A stretch of DNA of 64,000 nucleotides from an uncultured Bartonella sp. (lineage in GTDB: Bacteria > Pseudomonadota > Alphaproteobacteria > Rhizobiales > Rhizobiaceae), in the NCBI GenBank assembly GCA_945285915.1, contig CALYQL010000014.1, positions 1 through 64,000 on the forward strand. Reading direction: 5' to 3'. Each line of letters opens with the position of its first letter. Positions within the stretch are counted from its first letter, which is position 1. Under the pieces are notes generated by a model. That model had not been told where the DNA came from. It did not search any database and saw only the letters and a program-made list of their open reading frames with translations. Positions 29,725 through 37,186 of the stretch are shown here, one piece after another. The translations under genes and the position numbers were made by a program.

Positions 29725-30156
29725 ATGGCTGCCAAACTCGGCGATATCGATAATGAAGAACTTGATGTTAATCACGATATAAATGTTACGCCATTTATCG
29801 ATGTTATTCTTGTTCTTCTGATAATTTTTATGGTGGCTGCACCCTTGGCAACGAGTGATATACCAGTGCAATTGCCTACATCTGCAACACCAGCGCAACC
29901 TAAGCCAGATAAACCGGTTTATGTGACCTTACAAAAAGACCAGTCTCTTTATGTGGGTGAAGATAAAATCTCAATGGATAGTCTGAAAGGTACACTTGAT
30001 AGACTGACTTCTGGCAACCACGATACGAAAATTTTTATTCGGGGTGATGAAGGTGTTGAATATAGCGGAATTATGAAACTGCTTAATGAACTACGTGCAT
30101 CTGGTTATGTCAAAATAGGTCTTGTAGGACTCGAAAAAACACCTGCTGCACAATAA
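29725..30156 (+). CDS. exbD: TonB-system energiser ExbD
   Basis: A 143-residue single-span protein paralogous to TolR. The motif HDINVTPFIDVILVLLIIFM holds the essential membrane aspartate. It has the periplasmic domain ending IMKLLNELRASGYVKIGLVG. It is the last gene of the exbBD pair; a long inverted repeat begins 28 bases after the stop and reaches into fdhE. Confidence 0.94.
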   Translation: MAAKLGDIDNEELDVNHDINVTPFIDVILVLLIIFMVAAPLATSDIPVQLPTSATPAQPKPDKPVYVTLQKDQSLYVGEDKISMDSLKGTLDRLTSGNHDTKIFIRGDEGVEYSGIMKLLNELRASGYVKIGLVGLEKTPAAQ

Positions 30157-30183
30157 CATTGTGTTTTTATTCATGTAGTGTTG

Positions 30184-30235
30184 GATAAGCTCCATTTTCT
30201 GGTTATAGATAACCAGTATCTCAATGGAGTTTATC
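30184..30235 (+). promoter_or_regulatory. nested inverted repeat covering the fdhE start
   Basis: Outer arms GATAAGCTCCATT (30184-30196) and AATGGAGTTTATC (30223-30235) pair over 13 positions with one G-U. Inside lies a perfect 8-base-pair hairpin, CTGGTTAT (30199-30206) and ATAACCAG (30209-30216). No T run follows, so this is not a standard terminator. The right outer arm holds both the ATG at 30224 and the GGAG that would serve the ATG at 30242, so folding would hide fdhE initiation signals. Confidence 0.6.
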
Positions 30236-31156
30236 TACGGCATGCCACGTAATAAAAAGTTTGAAGGTGATATGACCGAAGTCGGTCATATGCGTACACC
30301 ACCATTTGTTAAGCTTCCTGATATTAATATGTTATTTGAGGAGCGGAGCAAAAGATTTACTGAATTAGCACCAACTAGCCCAGTTAAAGACTATATTGAT
30401 TTTTTAGTTGATTTTACCGAAGCACAACAATTTGTTTGTAATCGTTTTTCTGACAGTGACTTACCCATTTTTGATCAGGAAAAAGCATCAAATTTTTCAA
30501 TGCCTCCATTGGATAGACAAACAATTATTGCGCAGCCAGTTTTTGGGGAAATTATCAACGAATTTTTGAATGAGCTTAGTCGACGAAAATTGACTGAAGC
30601 AAGTTTAATAGCTCTTGAAGAAACACGAGCAAATCGTTCATCTTGGCAAAGTTGGGCTACTAACGTTATAAGACAAACATTGCCGCAAGAGAGCCTTGCA
30701 CAACATATTTATATAACTGGCGCGTTACAAATTATAATGACGCTTGCCTCAGCCAAGCTTGAGGAGAAGAAGCTCAAGCCTTTAGATGGTAATCTATGTC
30801 CAGCATGTGGTGGCACGCATTCTAGCACAATAGTGGTTGGATGGCCTTCTTCTGAAGGAATAAGATTTTGTTCCTGTCTTTATTGCGGTACATTGTGGCG
30901 GTATGTACGAATTAAATGCACATTTTGTGAGTCAACAGGTGGGATCACTTTTCGGGAAATAGAGGGAGGTCCAGGTACGATATTGGCTGAGACGTGCCAA
31001 TCATGCCACCGATATTGTAAACAAATGGATCATCAAAAAGATAGCCACTTCGATGTGTTTTCCGATGATATTGGTTCACTTGCTTTGGATCTTCTTATGC
31101 AAGAAGATGGTTCATTTAAACGAGGTGCTTTTAATCCCTTTTTGATAGGTTATTGA
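30224..31156 (+). CDS. fdhE: formate dehydrogenase accessory protein FdhE
   Basis: A 310-residue cytosolic factor needed to mature respiratory formate dehydrogenases. Four rubredoxin-like CxxC pairs are visible in the C-terminal half: CPACGG (about residue 191), CSCLYCG (about 219), CTFCES (about 233) and CQSCHRYC (about 256). The start is ATG 30224 or ATG 30242; GGAG at 30226 favours the second. The end overlaps the start of selA, so fdhE-selA-selB is one coupled unit. Its client fdnGHI lies 6 kb downstream. Confidence 0.93.
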   Translation: MEFIYGMPRNKKFEGDMTEVGHMRTPPFVKLPDINMLFEERSKRFTELAPTSPVKDYIDFLVDFTEAQQFVCNRFSDSDLPIFDQEKASNFSMPPLDRQTIIAQPVFGEIINEFLNELSRRKLTEASLIALEETRANRSSWQSWATNVIRQTLPQESLAQHIYITGALQIIMTLASAKLEEKKLKPLDGNLCPACGGTHSSTIVVGWPSSEGIRFCSCLYCGTLWRYVRIKCTFCESTGGITFREIEGGPGTILAETCQSCHRYCKQMDHQKDSHFDVFSDDIGSLALDLLMQEDGSFKRGAFNPFLIGY

Positions 31157-32541
31157 TCGTGATAGATTTCTCCATACTTCCATCAGTCGATTCTATTTTG
31201 CGTGAAAAAGCAGCAAGTGAGGCCGAGGTTACATTTGGTCATAGTGCTACAATTGACGCGATACGGGCAACACTGGCAGATGAAAGAATACTGTTAAAAA
31301 CTGGTCATATTGCGCGTAGTGGAGAAATATTGGCAATGATCGCATTAGAGCGATTGCGGTCTGAAGCTATTTCATCATTACGTCCGGTATTTAATTTAAC
31401 GGGAACGATATTGCATACCAATTTTGGGCGTGCGCAACTGCCTGAAGCTGCAATTATCGCGGCAATGAATGCTATGCGAAATGCTGTTTCGCTTGAATAT
31501 GACTTAGAAATTGGAGACCGCGGAGAACGAGACGATCATCTTCGTGCTTTGATTTGCGAGTTGACCGGTGCTGAAGATGCAACTTTAGTCAATAATAACG
31601 CTGCAGCTGTTCTTCTCGTGTTAAACACTCTTTCTGGTAATGGTAAGTCCAGCGTAATTTCTCGTGGCGAGCTAATTGAGATTGGGGGGGCTTTCCGTAT
31701 GCCTGATATTATGGAAAGCGCCGGTTGTCGGTTGGTTGAGGTTGGCACGACAAATCGCACCCATTTAAAAGATTATGAGAAAGCGATTGATGATGAAACC
31801 GCTTTATTGCTGAAAGTTCATACTTCGAATTATCGAATAGAAGGTTTCACAAGTTCTGTTACGACCCATGAATTATCCGATCTTGCACACAGAAATGGTG
31901 TGTTATTGGTTGAAGATTTAGGTTCAGGTACATTATTGAATTTGGAAAATTATGGACTGCCGCATGAACCGACTGTACAGGAGGTTATTAAAGCGGGTGC
32001 TGATATCGTAACATTCTCGGGAGATAAGTTGCTGGGTGGTGTGCAAGCTGGTTTTATAATCGGCAACGCTGATATCATTTCGTCTATTAATAAGAATCCA
32101 ATGAAACGCAGTTTACGTGTTGATAAAATAAGGCTTGCTGCGTTGGATGCTGTATTAAGGTTGTATCGTAATGAAGAAAAGCGCAACCAAACCATACCAA
32201 CGTTATATTATTTATCTCGTACACAAAATGATATTGCGCAACAAGCTGCAGATTTATGTGGCAAAATCAATCGTATTTTTGCACCTAATTATCATGTGGA
32301 GATTTGTCCTTGTGTTAGTCAGGTTGGTTCAGGGGCAGTGCCAGCAGAAACATTGCCAAGTTATGGTATAGCAATAAGTTTAGTTGATCCTTCGATGTCA
32401 CTAATAGCACTTGCTTATCAGCTGCGGCAGCTTCCTAAACCAGTGATCGGACGTATTCATGGAAATCGTATAGTCTTTGACCTTCGCTGCCTTACCGAAA
32501 ACGATGACTTTATTCGTAATCTTGATAGACTTTCATTATGA
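31153..32541 (+). CDS. selA: L-seryl-tRNA(Sec) selenium transferase
   Basis: A 462-residue PLP enzyme that turns Ser-tRNA(Sec) into Sec-tRNA(Sec) using selenophosphate. The N-terminal tRNA-binding domain is followed by FNLTGTILHTNFGRAQLP near residue 80 and the PLP-lysine motif FSGDKLLGGVQAG near residue 290. The start is TTG 31153, inside the fdhE stop, or GTG 31159. It overlaps selB by 4 bases. Length matches the family. Confidence 0.96.
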   Translation: MIVIDFSILPSVDSILREKAASEAEVTFGHSATIDAIRATLADERILLKTGHIARSGEILAMIALERLRSEAISSLRPVFNLTGTILHTNFGRAQLPEAAIIAAMNAMRNAVSLEYDLEIGDRGERDDHLRALICELTGAEDATLVNNNAAAVLLVLNTLSGNGKSSVISRGELIEIGGAFRMPDIMESAGCRLVEVGTTNRTHLKDYEKAIDDETALLLKVHTSNYRIEGFTSSVTTHELSDLAHRNGVLLVEDLGSGTLLNLENYGLPHEPTVQEVIKAGADIVTFSGDKLLGGVQAGFIIGNADIISSINKNPMKRSLRVDKIRLAALDAVLRLYRNEEKRNQTIPTLYYLSRTQNDIAQQAADLCGKINRIFAPNYHVEICPCVSQVGSGAVPAETLPSYGIAISLVDPSMSLIALAYQLRQLPKPVIGRIHGNRIVFDLRCLTENDDFIRNLDRLSL

Positions 32542-34466
32542 TTATAGGAACAGCTGGACATATTGACCACGGTAAGACAACTCTCGTCAGAGCATTGACG
32601 GGGGTGGATACCGACCGGTTACCTCAGGAAAAGCAACGCGGTATCACGATAGAACTAGGGTTTGCCTACCAAACATTAAAAAATGGTCAGCGAATAGGCT
32701 TTGTTGATGTTCCGGGTCATGAGAAACTTATTCATACCATGCTTACGGGCGTTGGTAGCATTGATTATGTCATGCTTGTTGTCGCGGCCGATGACGGAAT
32801 TATGCCGCAAACGAGAGAGCATCTTGATATCTTGAAGTTGCTCGATGTTCGTTATGGCTTGGTTGTTATTACGCGTATTGATCTTGTTGATAATAATCGC
32901 CTCAACGCATTGGAAGATGAGTTAAAATATTTTCTAAAAGGTTCTTTTTTGGAAAATGCTTCAATATATCGCGTTTCCAGTTTAACTGGGGAAGGTATTT
33001 CAGCGTTAAAAGATGAAATTGAACTTGCGGCTGAAACCTATGAAAAACGTGTTTCAAATGGTCGCTTCCGTCATGCAATAGATCGAAGCTTTATAATTGC
33101 GGGTGCTGGAACAGTTGTGACTGGCACAGTCATGTCAGGAAAAGCTACAAAAAATACTGTTATGACTGTTGCACCCAACCATTTAACAACGCGATTACGC
33201 ACAATTCACGTGCAAGATCAAGATGCTCAAGTGGCACATACAGGTGATCGCGCTGCGTTAAATCTTGTTGGTGATGGTGTAGGCAAAGATACCATCAAGC
33301 GTGGCATGATGGTTATCGATCCTTTTTTGGATAAACCTACGCAACGCTTTGATGTTGAGCTTACTGTGTTATCGAGTGAAATAAAGCCCCTTAAGCAATG
33401 GTTTCCAGTTCACTTCCATCATGGTTCTCAAGAAACCAATGCTAGGCTTGTATTCCTCACGCAAGAAGTCATGAAAGCTGGTGATAAAGCATTTGTGCAG
33501 ATAGTTTCTGATAAACCAATTATAGCTGTCACTGGCGATCATTTTATAATCCGTGATACTTCTGCTAGTCGAACAATTGGTGGTGGAATTATTATTGATC
33601 CACAAGCACCAGAGCGACATCGTAGGAATGCAGTACGATTGAAATTTCTGCAGGCAATGCAGAAGAGAGATCATCATTCAGCACTATCGGACCTATTAGA
33701 TATTCCGCCCTATGGGATTGATTGGTTGTCTTTTTGTCAGGCGCGAAATCTTACTGAAAAAGAGGCAGAAACTCTTCTTCAAGAAGGAAATTTTTCTGTT
33801 TTACATAACGGTAAAAACCATTTTGTAATGCGATTAGCTGAGCAACAGCGTTTGCAGAAATCAGTTATTGAATATTTAGAGAAATTTCATTTATCGGATC
33901 CGGATCTTTATGGAGTAGGTTTAGAAAAACTTAGACGAGATATTGCACCTGACATTCGTGCACCATTTTTTCGTGATCTGTTACAGCATGAAATTAATGC
34001 TGGATTATTAAAAACGAGAGGTGCATGGGTTGGATTAGCGACACATGAAGCTAAGCTCTCTGATGCCGATGAGAAGATTTGGCAGCTTGTTTATGAAATT
34101 TTGATTGGTGAAGAACGCTTTCGTCCACCCCGTACACGTGATTTTGCGAATAAATTTTCCATCGATGAAGGATATATGCGCCAAATCTTGAAGTCTTCAG
34201 CAAGGATGGGGCGGGTGTACGAGGTTGCACAGGATTATTTTTTTCCTCGTGAAGTTCTGTCTGAAGTTATAGATGTTATGAAAAAAATAGCTTTGGTCAA
34301 AACAAACGGTGAATTCGTAGCGGCTGACTTACGCGATCACCTGGATAATGGACGAAAAGTTGCAATTTTAATGTTGGAATTTTTTGATCGCCATGGTGTT
34401 ACAATTCGTAAAGGGGACATACGCCGTCTTAATCCCCACAGACTTGATTTGTTTAGTGATAGTTAA
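32538..34466 (+). CDS. selB: selenocysteine-specific translation elongation factor SelB
   Basis: A 642-residue EF-Tu-like GTPase that carries Sec-tRNA(Sec) to UGA codons marked by a SECIS hairpin. G1 GTAGHIDHGKTTL, the switch TDRLPQEKQRGITIELGFAY, G3 DVPGHE and G4-like TRID are in the first 140 residues. The C-terminal part (about 370-642) is the winged-helix array that binds SECIS RNA. ATG 32538 overlaps the selA stop (ATGA). The tRNA-Sec gene begins 37 bases past the stop. Confidence 0.97.
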   Translation: MIIGTAGHIDHGKTTLVRALTGVDTDRLPQEKQRGITIELGFAYQTLKNGQRIGFVDVPGHEKLIHTMLTGVGSIDYVMLVVAADDGIMPQTREHLDILKLLDVRYGLVVITRIDLVDNNRLNALEDELKYFLKGSFLENASIYRVSSLTGEGISALKDEIELAAETYEKRVSNGRFRHAIDRSFIIAGAGTVVTGTVMSGKATKNTVMTVAPNHLTTRLRTIHVQDQDAQVAHTGDRAALNLVGDGVGKDTIKRGMMVIDPFLDKPTQRFDVELTVLSSEIKPLKQWFPVHFHHGSQETNARLVFLTQEVMKAGDKAFVQIVSDKPIIAVTGDHFIIRDTSASRTIGGGIIIDPQAPERHRRNAVRLKFLQAMQKRDHHSALSDLLDIPPYGIDWLSFCQARNLTEKEAETLLQEGNFSVLHNGKNHFVMRLAEQQRLQKSVIEYLEKFHLSDPDLYGVGLEKLRRDIAPDIRAPFFRDLLQHEINAGLLKTRGAWVGLATHEAKLSDADEKIWQLVYEILIGEERFRPPRTRDFANKFSIDEGYMRQILKSSARMGRVYEVAQDYFFPREVLSEVIDVMKKIALVKTNGEFVAADLRDHLDNGRKVAILMLEFFDRHGVTIRKGDIRRLNPHRLDLFSDS

Positions 34467-34503
34467 GCTTGCAGTTTTCTATTAAAAGTCTCATAAGAAA
34501 ATC

Positions 34504-34599
34504 GGAAGGGCTATTCATCCGGTGATGAATGCGGCCTTCAAAGCCGTAAGGGGCCGTGAGACGGTCTTTCATGGGTTCGACTCCCATGCTCTTCCGCCA
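34504..34599 (+). tRNA. selC: tRNA-Sec (anticodon TCA)
   Basis: A 96-base tRNA with encoded CCA. The acceptor stem has 8 pairs (GGAAGGGC with GCTCTTCC, one G-U), the D stem 6 pairs (TTCATC/GATGAA), anticodon TCA at 34538-34540 in loop CTTCAAA, a long variable arm (GGCCGT/ACGGTC) and a T arm (ATGGG/CCCAT, loop TTCGACT). The 8+5 acceptor/T geometry, long variable arm and UCA anticodon are specific to selenocysteine tRNA. It lies directly after selB, suggesting co-transcription. Confidence 0.97.
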
Positions 34600-34691
34600 C
34601 TAGATCATTTTTGTGATGCTTATTTCCAGACTACTCTTAAATATATTATCTGCAAACAATTCTAAAAGCATAGTCTTCGAATACGCTTCCT

Positions 34692-34718
34692 AAAAAAAAC
34701 GGGCTTTCGCCCGTTAAA
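34692..34718 (-). terminator. terminator after the DUF4167 gene
   Basis: AACGGGC / GCCCGTT stem. On the minus strand it is followed by a run of T (AAAAAAAA on the plus strand at 34692-34699). Confidence 0.85.
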
Positions 34719-34750
34719 ATCAATTTTTTGCAAGAATAAAACAACGATAT

Positions 34751-35419
34751 TTAAGCTTCTTCCTCAGCAGCTTTTTCTACCTTCGGCTTTACTGTTCTGC
34801 GACGACGTGGCTTTTTTTCTGTTGCTTCTGGTAATTGTTCATCATCTGTTTGATGATTTTCAGTTATTGCTTCTTCGGCTGAATTATTTGTTTCATCTGT
34901 TTCTTCATTATCAGATTCTGTAGCATCAGTGTTTGTATTTGATGCCATACGACGACGAGGTACGCGACGCGCCCGTCTTGGCTCACGTGGTTCTTCAGAA
35001 GTTATACCATTATCAACAAGAGCAATTTCCGCAGGCACACCATCAATCTCGGGTTGTGGGCCATTTCCATTGACATCTTGTTCGTCATTTGTTTCTGACA
35101 TCTCCACAGCAGAATTTTCATCATCTTCGTCAATAAACTCATCACGTTGAACAGGTTGAGGCATTTGTGCCTGTGCAGCTAAAATGATGCGTACATAATG
35201 TTCAGCATGTTGAAGATAGTTTTCAGCCATAACACGATCACCAGATGCCTGAGCATCACGTGCCAACGCGGTATATTTATCGGCGATATGTTGTGCATTG
35301 CCACGAATTTTGACTTCTGGCCCATTGCTTTCATAATTACGGGAAAGTGGATTGGGACCGCGACGGTTATTATTATTGTTATTACGTCCGCGAATGCGCC
35401 TATTTTGTTGTGGCCTCAT
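34751..35419 (-). CDS. DUF4167 domain protein
   Basis: A 222-residue protein. The N-terminal DUF4167 domain (about residues 1-85) starts MRPQQNRRIRGRNN and includes KIRGNAQHIADKYTALARDA and MAENYLQHAEHYVRI. The rest is low-complexity: an acidic Glu/Asp/Asn stretch with Arg-rich patches (RRARRVPRRR, KKPRRRRTVKPK), suggesting nucleic-acid contact. The ATG at 35419 is preferred over an upstream in-frame start at 35515, because the family begins at this methionine. In Brucella-type genomes it sits near prmC and clpB; here it lies between selC and selD, so no selenium role follows from its position. Confidence 0.85.
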   Translation of the reverse strand: MRPQQNRRIRGRNNNNNNRRGPNPLSRNYESNGPEVKIRGNAQHIADKYTALARDAQASGDRVMAENYLQHAEHYVRIILAAQAQMPQPVQRDEFIDEDDENSAVEMSETNDEQDVNGNGPQPEIDGVPAEIALVDNGITSEEPREPRRARRVPRRRMASNTNTDATESDNEETDETNNSAEEAITENHQTDDEQLPEATEKKPRRRRTVKPKVEKAAEEEA

Positions 35420-35746
35420 AATATTCTCTTTTGGATATGTTGTTTTGTTATGTTTAATGAATATCCGGTTTATTTCCAGATAAAGGATAAACCGGCCCGC
35501 AACGCCGTTATCCAATTTTTGATCATGCCTGTTGATATCCCATCAAGCTCAAATCAATTTTTTTGAAAATCGTAACAGTAGACGGAAAGGGTAAAAACCA
35601 ATGCTCCGTAGCAAACCTACCGACGCCGCCGAACCTAAACATGTTCGCTTTAAATGCCAAGCTTTTTTTTAAAAAAAAACGTTATAAACTCAAGAAAAAA
35701 CATATTTTTTTAAAAATACGAATATATGGGCATTTTTGTTGTATTC
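35420..35746. other. gene-free stretch between DUF4167 and selD
   Basis: Contains the upstream region of the DUF4167 gene and long A and T runs (35660-35712). I see no coding frame or RNA gene I can support. Confidence 0.4.
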
Positions 35747-35775
35747 GGGCAGATTAGGCATCTGGTTATCTGCCC
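35747..35775 (-). terminator. stem-loop downstream of selD
   Basis: GGGCAGAT / ATCTGCCC perfect 8-pair inverted repeat with a 13-base loop, about 50 bases past the selD stop. No T run follows on the minus strand, so it may be an mRNA-end or pausing structure and not a strict terminator. Confidence 0.4.
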
Positions 35776-35827
35776 AATTCAACATTAAAACAAAACTGCA
35801 TAGTTCGCAGGTGGGGTAAAAAACGAA

Positions 35828-36871
35828 TCAGTCCTCGACAATAATCTTAGGCTTTCCTTCTTTTACTTCTCCAATAATGGATGCCAATGGATAGCCATTT
35901 TTTCTGGCATAATGAGCTATATTTTCTGCATCTTCAGGAGTAACAGAAAGAAGCAAGCCTCCTGACGTTTGCGGATCCGTTAAAAGATTACGTTTATAAT
36001 CGGGAAAATTATCAGGTAGAACAATATGTTCACCATAACTATCCCAATTTCTATGTGATGCGCCCGTAAAATAACCTTCTTTTGCAAGTGCTTCAGCGTT
36101 TTTTAAAAATGGTAGCTTTGAATAGTGGATGACAATTTCCAAGTTCGATCCTCGAGCCATTTCAAGCCCGTGGCCAAGAATACCAAATCCAGTGACATCT
36201 GTCATGGCATGTACATTATCATTATTTCCAAACTCTGTGCCAATCTTATTAAGAAGCGTCATGGATGACACCATTTCTAGGTAGGCAGTAGATGAAAGCT
36301 TATCCTTCTTAAAAGCGTGGGAATAAACACCTATGCCGAGACCTTTAAGCAGTATCAACTTGTCACCGTTACGTGCTTTGGCATTCAAGCGAATCTGATG
36401 CTTTTTACATATACCGATGACAGCAAGTCCATAAACAGGCTCAGGATTATCGATAGAGTGCCCGCCTGCTACGGCTATGCCTGCTGCTGCAGCTTTTTCT
36501 CTACCACCTTTCAAAATTTCACCAACAATGGCAGGGTCAATTTTGTCTATAGGCATGCCAAGTATCGCGAGAGCCATAATTGGCTTTCCACCCATGGCAT
36601 AAATATCTGAAATAGCATTTGTCGCGGCTATACGTCCAAAAGTGTTAGGGTCATCCACCATGGGCATAAAAAAATCAGTTGTGGCAATAACGCACGTATC
36701 ATTATCCAGTTCATAAATTGCAGCATCATCACTCGTTTCAGTGCCTACTAATAAATGCTCGAATGGACCAAAATCTGGTTGATTTTTGAGCATTTTTTGT
36801 AAAACGGAGGGTGCCAGTTTGCAACCGCATCCCCCACCGTGAGCAAGACTTGTCAACCGGAAGGGTGTCAT
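35828..36871 (-). CDS. selD: selenide, water dikinase (selenophosphate synthetase)
   Basis: A 347-residue enzyme that makes selenophosphate from selenide and ATP. The N-terminal [11 protein letters not shown] loop holds the catalytic cysteine (Cys15, equivalent to E. coli Cys17) and lysine (Lys18). It is the cysteine form, so selD itself does not need Sec. [31 protein letters not shown] and [11 protein letters not shown] are family signatures (each longer than quoted). It is transcribed away from fdnG, with which it shares a 315-base upstream region. Confidence 0.96.
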   Translation of the reverse strand: MTPFRLTSLAHGGGCGCKLAPSVLQKMLKNQPDFGPFEHLLVGTETSDDAAIYELDNDTCVIATTDFFMPMVDDPNTFGRIAATNAISDIYAMGGKPIMALAILGMPIDKIDPAIVGEILKGGREKAAAAGIAVAGGHSIDNPEPVYGLAVIGICKKHQIRLNAKARNGDKLILLKGLGIGVYSHAFKKDKLSSTAYLEMVSSMTLLNKIGTEFGNNDNVHAMTDVTGFGILGHGLEMARGSNLEIVIHYSKLPFLKNAEALAKEGYFTGASHRNWDSYGEHIVLPDNFPDYKRNLLTDPQTSGGLLLSVTPEDAENIAHYARKNGYPLASIIGEVKEGKPKIIVED

Positions 36872-37186
36872 CAGAATTTCCTTTTGTTGTTATTCAACTA
36901 ATTTTATCAATATTAGACGACTTTATTAGTCATCGAATTGTGACCACAAATAATGCAAGATTCATCCTCTAGGGGATTGCTTTATGTTGATTTGCGATAC
37001 ATAACGCCCACGATCGCAGAAAATTATGATCAAATCAACAGGCTGCACTAGATAATTGAGAAAGGTGTAGCTTGACTGTCATTACAGACAGATATGTTGT
37101 AAAATGAGATATGATGTTTTGATAAATAGGTGATGGAAAAAACTATTTTCAGATCGCATAATCATGAAATATTAGAGGGATGCTTT
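36872..37186. other. shared upstream region of selD and fdnG
   Basis: Divergent promoter region. A CTGTC/GACAG hairpin lies at 37076-37091 next to a TTGACT hexamer. I found no convincing FNR, NarL or sigma-54 site by eye. Coding could start as early as 37130 for fdnG, but the Tat-signal start at 37187 is preferred. Confidence 0.4.

Noticed and set aside
36872-37186. FNR-type site (TTGAT-N4-ATCAA) before fdnG
   Set aside because: TTGATTTGCGATAC near 37000 matches only one half-site.
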